Below, in pieces: positions 40,488-51,343 of a stretch of 64,000 nt of DNA. The DNA is from Sulfurivermis fontis (GTDB taxonomy: Bacteria; Pseudomonadota; Gammaproteobacteria; Thiohalomonadales; Thiohalomonadaceae): assembly GCF_004001245.1 (NCBI RefSeq), contig NZ_AP018724.1:2162501-2226500 (forward strand), in the 5' to 3' direction. Positions within the stretch are counted from its first letter, which is position 1. Each line of letters opens with the position of its first letter. The position numbers and the translations under genes are program-made. The notes beneath the pieces were generated by a model that was given only the letters and a program-made list of their open reading frames with translations, was not told the origin of the DNA and did not search any database.

Positions 40488-41869
40488 CAACCACGCCCCC
40501 CTTCTTGTAACGCTTCCACCACCCGCTCCATGCGGGCGCTGCGCGAGCCCTTGATCAGTACCGTCATGTCCGCTGTCAGTACCTGATGCAGCGCTGTCGC
40601 CAGCGCCGCACTTTCATCGAAATGCCGCGCCCCGGCACCAAAGCCTGCCGCCGTCGCCGCGCTGAGCGGTCCGACGGCGTACAGCGCGTCGATACCTGCG
40701 GCGCGGGCATAGGCGCCGATCTCCCGGTGCAGTTGCGCGGCGCCTTCGCCCAGTTCCCCCATGTCACCCACCACCAGAATGCGCGGCGCCGCACAGGCGG
40801 CGAGCACGTCGATGGCCGCGCGCATGGAGGCGGGATTGGCGTTGTAGCTGTCGTCGATGAGTTGGGCGCCGTTGAATGCCGTACGCCGCGCCAGGCGCCC
40901 GGCCACGCCCTGCATGCCCTCCAAGCCACGTCGTATGGCAGCGAGATCGACCTCCAGCGCCAGCGCCAGGGCAGTGGCCGCCAGTGCATTCATCACGTTG
41001 TGGCGCCCCGGCACCGGCAACAGCAGTTCCGCCTCGCCCGCCGGTGTTTGCAGCCACAGCCGGCTGCCGCAACCTTCCGCCTGCCAGCGCGCGGTGACGA
41101 TGGCCTCCGGTGCCATGCCGAAGCACAGTTGCCGGTGAGTGCCCGCCATGCTGCGCCACAGATCGGCGTAGGCATCGTCGGCGTTGATCACCGCCACGCC
41201 GTTTTCCCGCAGACCGCGGTAGATCTCGCCCTTGGCCCGTGCCACGCCCTCGACGCTGCCGAACCCCTCCAGATGCGCCGGACCGGCATTGGTGATCACC
41301 GCGGCATCCGGTTGTGCCAGATCGCTCAAATAGGCGATCTCGCCAGCATGATTGGCCCCCATCTCAACCACTGCATAACGATGCTGCGGGGTCAGCCGCA
41401 ACAGCGTCAGCGGCACACCGATGTCGTTATTCAGATTACCCTCGGTGGCCAGCACCTTGCCGGTGTGGGCGAAGATGGCGCGGCACATTTCCTTCACCGT
41501 GGTCTTGCCGTTGCTCCCGGTGATCGCCACCAACGGCGTATTGCAGTGCAAACGCCAGGCTGCTGCGAGGCGTCCCAGCGCCAGACGCGTGTCGCGTACC
41601 ACGAGTTGCGGCAACGGGCTGTCCACCGCATGCTCAACCAGTACGGCAACAGCGCCGCGTGCCGCCGCCTCGGCGACATAATCGTGTCCATCAAAACGCG
41701 GGCCGCGCAGCGCGATGAACAGGGCGCCCGATATCAGGGTGCGCGTGTCGGTGCTCACACCGTGGAACTCCACGTCGGCGCCGCTACGTTCCGCCGCCAG
41801 CCAGGCTGCCGCCTGCGACAGGCGCACCTGGATTCCTTCAGGCAGATGCATTGCCGTTGATTTATGCAT
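40487..41869 (-). CDS. murF: UDP-MurNAc-tripeptide--D-alanyl-D-alanine ligase
   Basis: Adds the D-Ala-D-Ala dipeptide to give the pentapeptide precursor. 460 residues; ATP site [13 protein letters not shown], substrate region [11 protein letters not shown]-terminal [14 protein letters not shown]. The ATG at 41869 lies 8 bp inside murE and has GGAG seven bases upstream. A second ATG six codons on is possible. Frames open further upstream have no homology. Confidence 0.96.
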   Translation of the reverse strand: MHKSTAMHLPEGIQVRLSQAAAWLAAERSGADVEFHGVSTDTRTLISGALFIALRGPRFDGHDYVAEAAARGAVAVLVEHAVDSPLPQLVVRDTRLALGRLAAAWRLHCNTPLVAITGSNGKTTVKEMCRAIFAHTGKVLATEGNLNNDIGVPLTLLRLTPQHRYAVVEMGANHAGEIAYLSDLAQPDAAVITNAGPAHLEGFGSVEGVARAKGEIYRGLRENGVAVINADDAYADLWRSMAGTHRQLCFGMAPEAIVTARWQAEGCGSRLWLQTPAGEAELLLPVPGRHNVMNALAATALALALEVDLAAIRRGLEGMQGVAGRLARRTAFNGAQLIDDSYNANPASMRAAIDVLAACAAPRILVVGDMGELGEGAAQLHREIGAYARAAGIDALYAVGPLSAATAAGFGAGARHFDESAALATALHQVLTADMTVLIKGSRSARMERVVEALQEGGRG

Positions 41870-43364
41870 CTCTCCGCTCCCGCAAGCAGCGCGCGACTTC
41901 CTCGCGATCCGAGAACGGCAGCACCTGGCCTGCAATGAGCTGCTCGGTTTCGTGCCCTTTTCCAGCCACCAGCACGATGTCACCCATCCCGGCCATGCCA
42001 ATCGCATGACTGATGGCAGCCGCGCGATCACGCATGACATAGGCGCCATCCGGTTCTTTCATACCGCGCTGGATATCCTCAATGATGTCCCAAGGATTTT
42101 CGCTGCGCGGATTGTCGTCGGTGAGAACAACACGATCGGCCAAGGCCTCAGCCAGCTGCCCCATCAGCGGGCGCTTGGCCCGGTCACGATCGCCGCCACA
42201 ACCGAATACACACCACAGGGTGCCGGCACAATGACCTCGCAATGCCTTGAGCACCTGCTCCAAGGCATCAGGCGTATGAGCGTAATCCACCACCACCGTC
42301 GGCTGCTGTGCGCTGCCGAAACGCTCCATGCGGCCGGGCACCGTGCGTACCTGCTTGAGGCGCTGTATGGCAATATCGAAACCCATGCCGCCAGCCAGCA
42401 ATGCACCCAGTGCCGCGAGCAGATTGGCGGCATTGAATTCACCGAGCAGCGCCGTGGCGATACGTGCCTCCCCCCAAGGTGAGGACACCTTGAACGTCAG
42501 CCCCACCGGGCAGAGTTGCAGCTCGCTGCCACGCAGCACCGTGCCAGGCGTCCGCTGCGCTACGGCGCCGAAGCCGTACCCGATACACGCCAGCCGGCTG
42601 TGCATCTCGTCGTACCACTGCGCGCCGATCGCATCATCCAGATTGAGCACTGCGGCCTTGAGGCCATCGCATTGGAACAGCCGGCGTTTGGCCAGGGCGT
42701 ACGCGGCCATATCACCATGGTAATCCAAGTGCTCGTGGCTCAGGTTGGTGTACACCGCCACATCAAAGGCGACACCGGCGACTCGCTGCTGATCGAGAGC
42801 ATGGGAAGATACCTCCAACACCGCGGCACTGGCACCGGCCGCCTGTTGTGCCGCCAGCTCCGCCTGTAGGGTAACTGCATCAGGCGTCGTATGGCCGGTA
42901 GCGTGCAACGCGCCATAGATGCCGCTGCCCAAGGTACCGTTGACACCGCAGGGCGCGTCCACTGACAGTGCTTGCGCAATGAATTGGCTTACCGAAGTTT
43001 TGCCGTTGGTGCCGGTGACACCGTACACGGCCATGGCACGACTGGGATCACCGAAAAAGCGGGCTGCGATATGACCAACTTTGGAGCGCAATCCCGGTAC
43101 CGCCACCATAGGCACCTTGCTACCTTCATCAACCTGCCCATCTACCAGCACAGCAACGGCACCTCGCTCTATCGCCTGCGCAATATAGGCGGCGCCGTGC
43201 TCGCGGCTGCCGCTCAGTGCAATGAACAGATCACCGGGCCGTACCTTGCGACTATCCAACGTTATGCCACTGATGACACAGGAAACGGGGGCCTGCGTAT
43301 CGACCAGCCCCTGCAACAATTCCTGCAGTGGATATCCAGGTTCCAGGCGCGACTGTGCCATCAT
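41862..43364 (-). CDS. murE: UDP-MurNAc-L-Ala-D-Glu--2,6-diaminopimelate ligase
   Basis: Adds meso-diaminopimelate to the precursor. 500 residues; N-terminal SGITLDSRKVRPGDLFIAL, ATP site GVTGTNGKTSVSQF, and TDDNPRSENP, the DNPR motif that marks the meso-DAP-specific enzyme rather than the lysine one. So the cell wall is of the ordinary Gram-negative type. Starts in the ftsI stop (4-bp overlap). Confidence 0.97.
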   Translation of the reverse strand: MMAQSRLEPGYPLQELLQGLVDTQAPVSCVISGITLDSRKVRPGDLFIALSGSREHGAAYIAQAIERGAVAVLVDGQVDEGSKVPMVAVPGLRSKVGHIAARFFGDPSRAMAVYGVTGTNGKTSVSQFIAQALSVDAPCGVNGTLGSGIYGALHATGHTTPDAVTLQAELAAQQAAGASAAVLEVSSHALDQQRVAGVAFDVAVYTNLSHEHLDYHGDMAAYALAKRRLFQCDGLKAAVLNLDDAIGAQWYDEMHSRLACIGYGFGAVAQRTPGTVLRGSELQLCPVGLTFKVSSPWGEARIATALLGEFNAANLLAALGALLAGGMGFDIAIQRLKQVRTVPGRMERFGSAQQPTVVVDYAHTPDALEQVLKALRGHCAGTLWCVFGCGGDRDRAKRPLMGQLAEALADRVVLTDDNPRSENPWDIIEDIQRGMKEPDGAYVMRDRAAAISHAIGMAGMGDIVLVAGKGHETEQLIAGQVLPFSDREEVARCLRERRDA

Positions 43365-45112
43365 AGGACGCCCCGCGTCGTATTCCTGACTGGTGCCGGC
43401 GCAGGTGCATCGGCCAGCTTCACACCCAGCGACTCCAGATCGTCCGGAGCAATATCCAGCAGACGCAACGCGCCACCCATCACACGGCTGAACACCGGCG
43501 CAGCCACCTGGCCACCGTAGTATTCCTCCCCCTGCGGTTCATCAATCACCACTACCATCGCCAGACGCGGTGCGCTCGCCGGTGCAAAACCGGCAAACAG
43601 AGCGAGATAACGATCCTCGCTGTAGCCGCCGGTGGTTACCTTGTGCACCGTGCCGGTCTTGCCGCCGACGCGGTAGCCGGGTACTGCAGCACGGCTGCCC
43701 GTACCATCCTTCTCTACCGCCAGCTCCAACATGGCGCGCACCTGCTGGGCAATCTGCGGACGCATCACCCGCTGACTCTCCGGCACCTCGCCAGCCACAG
43801 GCAGCAGCGTCACAGAATGCATGCGGCCGTCGGCGGCCAACGCGGCATAAGCCTGGGCCAGTTGCAGCGCTGTCACCGACAGGCCGTAGCCGTAAGACAG
43901 GGTGGCTCGTTCGGTTTCACGCCAGCGCGTGTAATCAGTGAGCAGGCCTGTAGCCTCACCCGGGAAAGCGCTGGCGGTTATGGTGCCGAAACCGAGGCGA
44001 CTGAACATGTTCCACAACTGCTGCGGCTTGATCGCCAGGGCCATGGTAGCGGCGCCGACATTACTCGACTTCTGAATTACACGGCTCACATCGATTCGGC
44101 CATAGTTGTGCACATCGCGCACAGTGAGGCGGCTGCTGACGCGCAGAAAACCGCTGCCGGTATCTATCACCGTGTCGGGACGAAACTTGCCGCTTTCCAG
44201 TGCCGCCGCCACAGTGAATGGCTTGATGGTGGAGCCGGGCTCGAATACGTCCGTGGCGGTCCGGTTGCGCAGGCGCTCGCTGCTCAGGCCACTGCGATTG
44301 TTTGGGTTGTAGGCCGGCTGGTTCACCATCGCCAGCACCTCGCCGCTGGTCACATCCAGCACCACGGCGGAACCGGCGCGCGCCTGGCTGCGCTGCACCA
44401 CCGCCTTCAGTTCACGATAAGCGAGATACTGGATACGACGATCCAACGCCAAACGCAGATCCTGTCCCGGGCGCGGCTCGCTGATGCTCTCCACGTTTTC
44501 CACAATGCGACCGAGACGATCCTTGATGACGCGTTTGCTGCCAGGTGTGCCTTTGAGCCAGTCGTTGTACAGCAATTCCATGCCTTCCTGGCCTACATCG
44601 TCGATATTGGTGAAACCGACGACATGGGCGAACACTTCACCGGCGGGATAGTAGCGACGGTATTCGCGCTGCAAGGCAACACCCGGTATCTCCAGAGCCA
44701 TCACCTGCTGCGCCAACTCCGGCGTGATGTGGCGGCGCAGATAGACGAACTCGCGTTCCTGGCGCTTGGCCAGTAGTTGCTCCAGCGCGCGCGGCGGCAA
44801 CTCCAGCACACGGGCCAGCACCTTCCATTGATCGCGTGCGGCGGCCAGTTCCTTCGGGTTGGCCCACACCGATTCCACGGGAGTGCTGATCGCCAAAGGC
44901 TCGCCATGGCGATCGGTGATCATGCCGCGGTGCGCCGCCACCTCGACCACGCGCAGGGCACGGGCATCACCCTGATGCTGGAGGAATTCACGATTGAACA
45001 CATGCAGGTCCACCACCCGCCACATCAGTACCACCGTGGCGAGGCCGAGGAGAGCCAGCAGAAACCGCAGGCGTCCGTCGTAGTGCGGAATGTGGGACTC
45101 GCGCTCGCTCAT
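43361..45112 (-). CDS. ftsI: Septal transpeptidase FtsI (PBP3)
   Basis: Class B penicillin-binding protein that cross-links septal peptidoglycan. 583 residues: short cytoplasmic tail, one membrane helix (about residues 14-30), the non-catalytic dimerisation module, and the transpeptidase domain with SXXK (GSTIKPF), SXN (QKSSNVG) and KTG (GGKTGTVHKV). Overlaps ftsL upstream and murE downstream by 4 bp. Confidence 0.97.
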   Translation of the reverse strand: MSERESHIPHYDGRLRFLLALLGLATVVLMWRVVDLHVFNREFLQHQGDARALRVVEVAAHRGMITDRHGEPLAISTPVESVWANPKELAAARDQWKVLARVLELPPRALEQLLAKRQEREFVYLRRHITPELAQQVMALEIPGVALQREYRRYYPAGEVFAHVVGFTNIDDVGQEGMELLYNDWLKGTPGSKRVIKDRLGRIVENVESISEPRPGQDLRLALDRRIQYLAYRELKAVVQRSQARAGSAVVLDVTSGEVLAMVNQPAYNPNNRSGLSSERLRNRTATDVFEPGSTIKPFTVAAALESGKFRPDTVIDTGSGFLRVSSRLTVRDVHNYGRIDVSRVIQKSSNVGAATMALAIKPQQLWNMFSRLGFGTITASAFPGEATGLLTDYTRWRETERATLSYGYGLSVTALQLAQAYAALAADGRMHSVTLLPVAGEVPESQRVMRPQIAQQVRAMLELAVEKDGTGSRAAVPGYRVGGKTGTVHKVTTGGYSEDRYLALFAGFAPASAPRLAMVVVIDEPQGEEYYGGQVAAPVFSRVMGGALRLLDIAPDDLESLGVKLADAPAPAPVRNTTRGVL

Positions 45113-45375
45113 GGTTTCACCAGCACCACCGCATCCGGTGGCGGAATCATCATTTCCAGTTTGTCACGGGCGATCATCTCGATACGGCCATGGGTCGCCC
45201 AAGTACTCTGTTCCAACTGCAGCCGTCCCCATTCGATGTTCAGTTCATCGCGTATCGCCTGCAGTGCCTGCAGTTCGACAAAGGATTTGCGTGCCTGATG
45301 CTGCGTGTACACCACGCCCAGGGCGGTGGCGAATACCGCGCCGGCGAGCAGGGCGAGAAACATGCGCCCGATCAC
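45109..45375 (-). CDS. ftsL: Cell division protein FtsL
   Basis: 88-residue bitopic protein: a membrane helix ([19 protein letters not shown]) and a periplasmic coiled-coil that pairs with FtsB. Starts with GTG at 45375 overlapping the rsmH stop (GTGA); an ATG four codons later is the alternative. Small and weakly conserved, recognised by place between rsmH and ftsI and by topology. Confidence 0.92.
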   Translation of the reverse strand: MIGRMFLALLAGAVFATALGVVYTQHQARKSFVELQALQAIRDELNIEWGRLQLEQSTWATHGRIEMIARDKLEMMIPPPDAVVLVKP

Positions 45376-46301
45376 GCCGGCTTCTCCGCCACGCGCAACA
45401 CGGCGCTGCGGGCGCGGGGATTGGCTGCCACTTCCGCGGCGCCGGCAACGATCTTCTTGCCCACCGCGCGCAGTCGCGGTTGCCACATCTGCGCCTGAGT
45501 GAGCGGCAGGTCCGGCGGCAACTCCTCGCCGCGCTGCTGGTGGCGGATGAACTGCTTCACGCGCCGGTCTTCCAGCGAGTGAAAACTGATCACCGCCAGG
45601 CGCCCGCCCGGTGCCAGCAAGTCGACGCTCTGCGCCAGAAAGTCATCCAGGTCATCCAGTTCGCGGTTGATGTAGATACGCAGCGCCTGAAAGGCGCGCG
45701 TCGCCGGATCCTTGCCCTTTTCCCAGGCCGGATTGGCGCGCGCCACGATCTCCTGCAGTTGCGCAGTGCGGCTGATGGGCGCCTGTACGCGGGCCTGTAC
45801 GATGGCACGCGCAATGCGCTTGGCAAACCGCTCCTCGCCGTATTCCTTCAGCACGCGGGCAATGTCCTCCTCCGCCGCCTGCGCCAGCCATTCGGCCGCG
45901 CTCATACCGCTCTCCGGGTCCATGCGCATGTCCAGCGGACCGTCGAGACGAAAGCTGAAACCGCGCCCCGCCTCGTCCAGCTGTGGTGAAGACACGCCGA
46001 GGTCGAGCAGGATGCCATCCACCTTGCCCACCCAGCCGCGCTCCGCCACCAGTGCGCCCAGCCGGGTGAAACTCCCGCGTTCGATGGTGAAGCGCGCGTC
46101 GGCACCGAAGCGCTGCTGCGCCACCGCCACGGCCTGCGGGTCCTTGTCCACCGCCAGCAGCCGCCCCTGCGGTCCCAATCGGGCCAGGATTTCCGCTGCA
46201 TGGCCGCCACGGCCGAAGGTGCCGTCCAGATAGATGCCCTCCGGGCGCACCCGCAGCGCCGCCAGCACCTCCGCCAGCAGCACCGGCTTGTGTTCCATCA
46301 T
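45372..46301 (-). CDS. rsmH: 16S rRNA (cytosine1402-N4)-methyltransferase RsmH
   Basis: SAM-dependent methyltransferase for C1402 of 16S rRNA. 309 residues; [13 protein letters not shown] start, SAM site [35 protein letters not shown], and [21 protein letters not shown] 46301 overlaps the mraZ TGA by one base; a second ATG follows directly. RsmI, which methylates the 2'-O of the same nucleotide, is encoded about 1 kb away on the same strand. Confidence 0.97.
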   Translation of the reverse strand: MMEHKPVLLAEVLAALRVRPEGIYLDGTFGRGGHAAEILARLGPQGRLLAVDKDPQAVAVAQQRFGADARFTIERGSFTRLGALVAERGWVGKVDGILLDLGVSSPQLDEAGRGFSFRLDGPLDMRMDPESGMSAAEWLAQAAEEDIARVLKEYGEERFAKRIARAIVQARVQAPISRTAQLQEIVARANPAWEKGKDPATRAFQALRIYINRELDDLDDFLAQSVDLLAPGGRLAVISFHSLEDRRVKQFIRHQQRGEELPPDLPLTQAQMWQPRLRAVGKKIVAGAAEVAANPRARSAVLRVAEKPA

Positions 46302-46762
46302 CAGAGCACCAGGCTCTGCAGCTCGGGCGCCAGATCCTCGCCGGCGCGGAACACGCCCTCGGCCAGCATCTGGTCGCGCTGGGCATTCCAGCGCTCCTCG
46401 TCCCACAGCTCGAATTTCTTGCCCTGTCCCACCAGCACCAGCTTGCGCTCCAGACCGGCGTATTCACGCAGGGTCGGCGCCAGCAGGATGCGGCCGGCAC
46501 CATCCATCTCGGTATCGGTGGCATAACCGACCAGCAGGCGGCGCAGTTTGGTGGTCATGGGATTGAAGGCAGGCAGGGCGGCGATACGGGCCTCGATCTC
46601 CTCCCATTCCGGCTGGGGGTAGATCCACAGGCAGCGATCGTCCGTGTGAATGGTAATCACCAGATTGCCCCCGGCGCGCTCCAGCAACAGGTCGCGGTAG
46701 CGCGCAGGCATTGCCATGCGGCCCTTCGCGTCCAGCGTCAGTGCGGTCACACCTCGGAACAA
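46301..46762 (-). CDS. mraZ: Transcriptional regulator MraZ, TTG start
   Basis: DNA-binding repressor of the dcw cluster, forming a ring of AbrB-like double repeats. Both repeats are present ([17 protein letters not shown] and [19 protein letters not shown]). The family N-terminus MFRG(V/A)T corresponds to a TTG codon at 46762, preceded seven bases upstream by AGGGGG, giving 153 residues, the normal length. Upstream ATGs at 46792 or beyond would add residues encoded by the operator boxes. Confidence 0.93.
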   Translation of the reverse strand: MFRGVTALTLDAKGRMAMPARYRDLLLERAGGNLVITIHTDDRCLWIYPQPEWEEIEARIAALPAFNPMTTKLRRLLVGYATDTEMDGAGRILLAPTLREYAGLERKLVLVGQGKKFELWDEERWNAQRDQMLAEGVFRAGEDLAPELQSLVL

Positions 46763-46786
46763 GTTCTGGCCCCCTGGAACTCCATA

Positions 46787-46811
46787 TCCCATTTTTTTCC
46801 ACTTCGATCCA
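46787..46811 (-). promoter_or_regulatory. Three MraZ operator boxes
   Basis: On the minus strand TGGAT (46807-46811), TGGAA (46797-46801) and TGGGA (46787-46791) are spaced exactly ten bases apart, i.e. TGG-type pentamers separated by 5-base spacers. This is the direct-repeat pattern bound by MraZ in E. coli. The boxes lie between the predicted transcription start and the mraZ TTG. Confidence 0.8.
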
Positions 46812-46820
46812 CTTCTGCAC

Positions 46821-46850
46821 ACTATAGGTACCGGAGAGCCTCTGTGTCAA
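46821..46850 (-). promoter_or_regulatory. Main dcw cluster promoter (Pmra)
   Basis: TTGACA (46845-46850) and TATAGT (46821-46826) on the minus strand with an 18-base spacer: a near-consensus sigma-70 promoter. It is the only strong housekeeping promoter seen for the 18-kb cluster that follows. Confidence 0.88.
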
Positions 46851-46997
46851 GCCGGAAAAAGGATATTAATTCTTATGTGACAGTAACTTAGCGCAGGTGG
46901 GTGAAGGTGGGGCATGAGGAAATCCGGGTCTTTCCGACCCTATAAAAATCAATGCGTTGGGGGTTAAAGCTGGAGTGGACTATGAAGAGTTTGGAAG

Positions 46998-47364
46998 GTG
47001 GGAGCCGGCCTGTAAGCCGGGTTCTGTCGTGGACGATCATTCCTCTGGGTAGTGCGTCACCGCACCCCTCAAGCAACCTACCCGGGAACTGTGCGGGCCG
47101 CACATCGCGGCCCGAAGGCCGCACGCTCCCCTATTTGGTCTTGCTCCGAGTGGGGTTTACCGTGCCGCGGACTGTTGCCAGCCGCGCGGTGCGCTCTTAC
47201 CGCACCTTTTCACCCTTGCCGGCGCCCGAAGGCGCTTGGGCGGTATGTTTTCTGTGGCACTTTCCGTCGGCTCGCGCCGCCCAGGCGTTACCTGGCACCC
47301 TGCCCTGTGGAGCCCGGACTTTCCTCCATGCCTTGCGGCACAGCGATCGTCCGGCCGGCTCCCG
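46998..47364 (-). ncRNA. rnpB: RNase P RNA
   Basis: Catalytic RNA that matures tRNA 5' ends. The strand complementary to the window sequence carries the universal RNase P elements, e.g. complements of AAGCCGGGTTCTGTCGTGGA (3' end with P4 half), CTCAAGCAACCTACCCG, CTATTTGGTCTTGCTCCG, GTTTACCGTGCC, GCGCTCTTACCGCACC and CAGGCGTTACCTGGCACCC. Helix P1 closes the molecule: GGCCGGCTCCC at 47353-47363 pairs perfectly with GGGAGCCGGCC at 47000-47010. Type A layout of about 365 bases. Exact ends are estimated. TATGCT (complement of 47366-47371) is a possible -10. Placed between rsmI and mraZ. Confidence 0.95.
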
Positions 47365-47371
47365 GAGCATA

Positions 47372-47430
47372 GTTTCAAGTTGCAAGTGACAAGTTGCAAG
47401 TTATTCCTGCCTTTACTTGCCACTTGTCAC
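47372..47430. repeat. Heptad-periodic hairpin element R4 (rsmI/rnpB intergenic), eroded
   Basis: The arm at 47376-47400 is built of CAAGTTG/CAAGTGA steps and differs from an R3 arm at few positions. The other arm (from about 47413) has degenerated but keeps ACTTGCCACTTGTCACT. Read on the minus strand it begins within the last codons of rsmI, whose TGA lies in the arm, and ends at the rnpB promoter. Confidence 0.7.
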
Positions 47431-48266
47431 TGCCTTTCGTTGACCAGGTAATCGTAGATCTGGTTCTTCTTGGCGCCGGTTATTTTCGCCGCCAGGGCGG
47501 CGGCCTGTTTCACCGGCAGCTCGGCGGCCAGCAGTTCGGCGATGCGCCGCGGCTCGTCCGCCAAGACATCGGCCGCCGGGGGCGGCGCGCCGTGCACCAG
47601 CAGCACCGCCTCGCCGCGCTGCTGGTCGCTATCGGCGCGCACAAACTCCAGCAGTTCTCCCAGCGGCGCCCGGCGCAGCGTCTCGAAGGTCTTGGTCAGT
47701 TCCCGCGCCAGCACCGCCAACCGCTCCGGGCCAAACACCGCCGCCATATCCTCCAGGGTTTCCAACAGGCGGTGCGGCGCCTCATAAAAGGCCAGGGTGC
47801 GGCGCTCGCCCGCCAGTCCCTCCAGGACATGACGGCGGGCAGCGCTCTTCGGCGGCAGGAAGCCCTCGAAGGCAAAGCGATCGGTGGGCAGACCGGCGGC
47901 GGACAGGGCGGCAATCAACGCACTGGCCCCGGGTACCGGCACGACACGAATGCCGGCCTCGTGGGCCAGGCGGGTGAGCGGAAAGCCGGGGTCGCTAATC
48001 AGGGGCGTGCCGGCATCGGAGATCAGGGCGATGTCCTCCCCCGCCAGCAGGCGCCGCACCACCTCCGCACTGACCTCGCGTTCGTTGTGTTCATGCAGGG
48101 CAAACAGCGGGGTATGGATGCCGAAGTGACGCAGCAGACCGGCGCTGTGGCGGGTATCTTCGGCGGCGATGCGCGCGACGCGTTGCAAGACCTCCACCGC
48201 CCGCGGCGTCATGTCGCCCAGGTTGCCGATGGGGGTGGCCACCACGTACAGGGTTCCTGCGTTCAT
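47427..48266 (-). CDS. rsmI: 16S rRNA (cytidine1402-2'-O)-methyltransferase RsmI
   Basis: Methylates the ribose of C1402 in 16S rRNA; partner of RsmH. 279 residues of the tetrapyrrole-methylase fold: LYVVATPIGNLGDMTPRAVE start, AEDTRHSAGLLRHFGI, GEDIALISDAGTPLISDPGF and VPGASALIAALSAAGLP. The ATG at 48266 is preferred over a GTG two codons upstream. The last codons and stop lie inside repeat R4. Divergent from lpoA, as yraL/yraM in E. coli. Confidence 0.96.
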   Translation of the reverse strand: MNAGTLYVVATPIGNLGDMTPRAVEVLQRVARIAAEDTRHSAGLLRHFGIHTPLFALHEHNEREVSAEVVRRLLAGEDIALISDAGTPLISDPGFPLTRLAHEAGIRVVPVPGASALIAALSAAGLPTDRFAFEGFLPPKSAARRHVLEGLAGERRTLAFYEAPHRLLETLEDMAAVFGPERLAVLARELTKTFETLRRAPLGELLEFVRADSDQQRGEAVLLVHGAPPPAADVLADEPRRIAELLAAELPVKQAAALAAKITGAKKNQIYDYLVNERQ

Positions 48267-48346
48267 TGACACTCGCTGATTCCTTTATTGATACTGTGCG
48301 CCTGCGGGCAAAATGCCGCGAGCACCGTTTGCTATTATCCCGGAAA

Positions 48347-48456
48347 CTCCCTCAGAGGGTGTGATGATCGCGCCGGGGTTTGGATTCACAAGGGATTTTC
48401 TGAGGGAGCGCAATACCGGGCCGTACTACCGACCGAAGAAAATTCCTTGTAAATCC
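48347..48456 (+). promoter_or_regulatory. lpoA leader with interleaved inverted repeats
   Basis: CTCCCTCAG (48347-48355) can pair perfectly with CTGAGGGAG (48400-48408), and 48382-48400 can pair with 48438-48456 at 17 of 19 positions. The pairings are interleaved, so they form either a pseudoknot or two alternative structures. A TATTAT -10-like element at 48333-48338 would put all of this in the lpoA 5' leader. Not recognised as a known riboswitch. Confidence 0.5.
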
Positions 48457-48512
48457 GGAGATCAAGCGAGGGCGTGCCCTCTTACGGACATTTCGGGATC
48501 ATCCCTTTTCCC

Positions 48513-50377
48513 ATGCCCAGACTATTCAAGACATCCCTGCTATTGCTCGTCCTGGCCCTGCTCGCTGCCGGCTGCGCCGTTCAACCCCGCGCGCCACGCG
48601 GCGAGCCCAGCGAGAGTGCCGCCGCCGCGGCACTGAGCAAGGCCGACTACGAGGCCGCCGCCCGCGAATACCTGCGCCTGGCCGATGCGGCCCAGTATTC
48701 CGCCCTCCAGCGCCAGCAGTTCCGCCTGCAGGCCGCCGACGCCCTGAGCCGCGCCGAGCAGCCGGCGCGGGCCCTGCAACTGGCGGAACTCATCGATCCC
48801 CGCAACCTGACGGTCGCGGAGCAATTGCAATGGCGCCTGCTGCAGGCACGCGCCTGGCATGCCCTGCGCAACGCCGAGCGCGTGCTGGAGGTACTGGCCA
48901 TGCTGCCGCCGGCCAGTGCGGCCACGGCCGCGCTGGAGGAATACCACCGGCTGCGCGCCTTGGCCTACACCCAGTTGGGCAACCATTTGGAGGCGGCACG
49001 GGAACGCAGCCTGCGCAGTCACTATCTCTATGACGATGCGGTGCTGGAAGACAACCAACAGCAACTATGGAACGCCCTGACCCAGCTCTCCGCCCAGACC
49101 CTGCGCGCCCTGCGCTACGTACCGCCACCCGATGAGTTCAGTGGCTGGCTGGCGCTGGCCGAGATCAACAAGCAATACCAGTTAGGCCGACGTGAACTGC
49201 AACAATTGATCGATGGCTGGCATCAGGCCTATCCGCAGCATCCCGCGCCGCAGCGCTTCATCGACGACATGCTGCAACGCAGTACCGAACTGGTGCTGCA
49301 ACCGAAACAGATCGCCCTGCTGCTGCCCCTGTCCGGCCGCTTTGCCAGCGCCGGAGCGGCAGTGCGCGATGGCGTGCTCGCGGCCTACTATCACTCCCCG
49401 GCCGAGCAACGCATCAACATCCGTATCTACGACACCGCCAATCCGGCACAGGTCCTGCCCATCTACGAACAGGCACTGCTGGAAGGTGCCGACTTCGTCA
49501 TCGGCCCGTTGAGCAAGGAAGGCGTCACCGCCCTGCTCGACCGTAGCGATTTCCCGGTGCCGACCCTGGTGCTGAACAGCGTCGACGGTTCTTCCCTACC
49601 CGCCAACCTGTACCAGTTCTCCCTCTCGCCGGAGGAAGAGGCGCAGCAGGTGGCGGAGCGCGCCTGGGTACAGGGTTACAACCATGCGGCCGTCTTTGTT
49701 CCCGAAGGGGAATGGGGCGAACGCATCGAGCAGGCCTTCGACCGGCGCTGGCAGGAGCTGGGCGGCAGTGTCACCACCCTGGCACGCTATGACGCCAGCA
49801 AGAATGATTTCACCCACCCGTTGCGCACCCTGCTCAATCTGGATCTGAGTGATGCGCGGCACCGGCAATTGCAGGCCGTGATCGGCCAGAAACTGCACTT
49901 CGAGCCGCGTCGGCGCGAGGACATCGATTTTGTGTTCCTCGCCGCCTTTCCGCGTCAGGCGCGCCTGATCCGGCCACAGCTCAAATTCCATCATGCCGCC
50001 GACCTGCCGGTACTGGCCACCTCGCACGTCTATTCCGGCGCCTTCGCCCGCGAGCTGGATCGGGACATGGATGGCGTGCTGTTCGGCGACATGCCGTGGA
50101 CACTGAAAGCTGCGACGCCCACCCAGGCCCTGCGCAAGGATAGCGATGCCCTCCGCGTCAGCGACAACGGCCTGCAGCGGCTGATCGCCCTCGGCGCGGA
50201 TACCTACAACCTGATCCCGGTCCTCAAGGTGCTGGAAAACTATCCGTTCGAGCGTTTCCACGGTGAAACCGGCTCCCTGCGTCTCGATGCGCAACGGCGC
50301 CTGAACCGCCAGCTGACCTGGGCGCACTTCAGCGGTGGCGTACCACACCTACTCACGGAGAGTGGCGCCGACCAACC

Positions 50378-50381
<4 letters not shown>
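48513..50381 (+). CDS. lpoA: Penicillin-binding protein activator lipoprotein LpoA
   Basis: Outer-membrane lipoprotein that activates PBP1A. 622 residues: lipoprotein signal ending LAAGC (Cys21), an N-terminal TPR-like helical domain to about residue 250, and a C-terminal periplasmic-binding fold (IALLLPLSGRFASAGAAVRDGVLAAYY...). The ATG at 48513 gives the correct signal peptide. No good Shine-Dalgarno is visible, and the long leader carries alternative hairpins. First gene of lpoA-yraN-diaA-dolP. Confidence 0.94.
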
Positions 50382-51341
<960 letters not shown>

Positions 51342-51343
51342 AC

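Noticed and set aside
46925-46940. Hairpin GGGTC/GACCC between rnpB and mraZ as rnpB terminator
   Set aside because: Only 5 bp of stem and no T-run on the minus strand; not strong enough to list.
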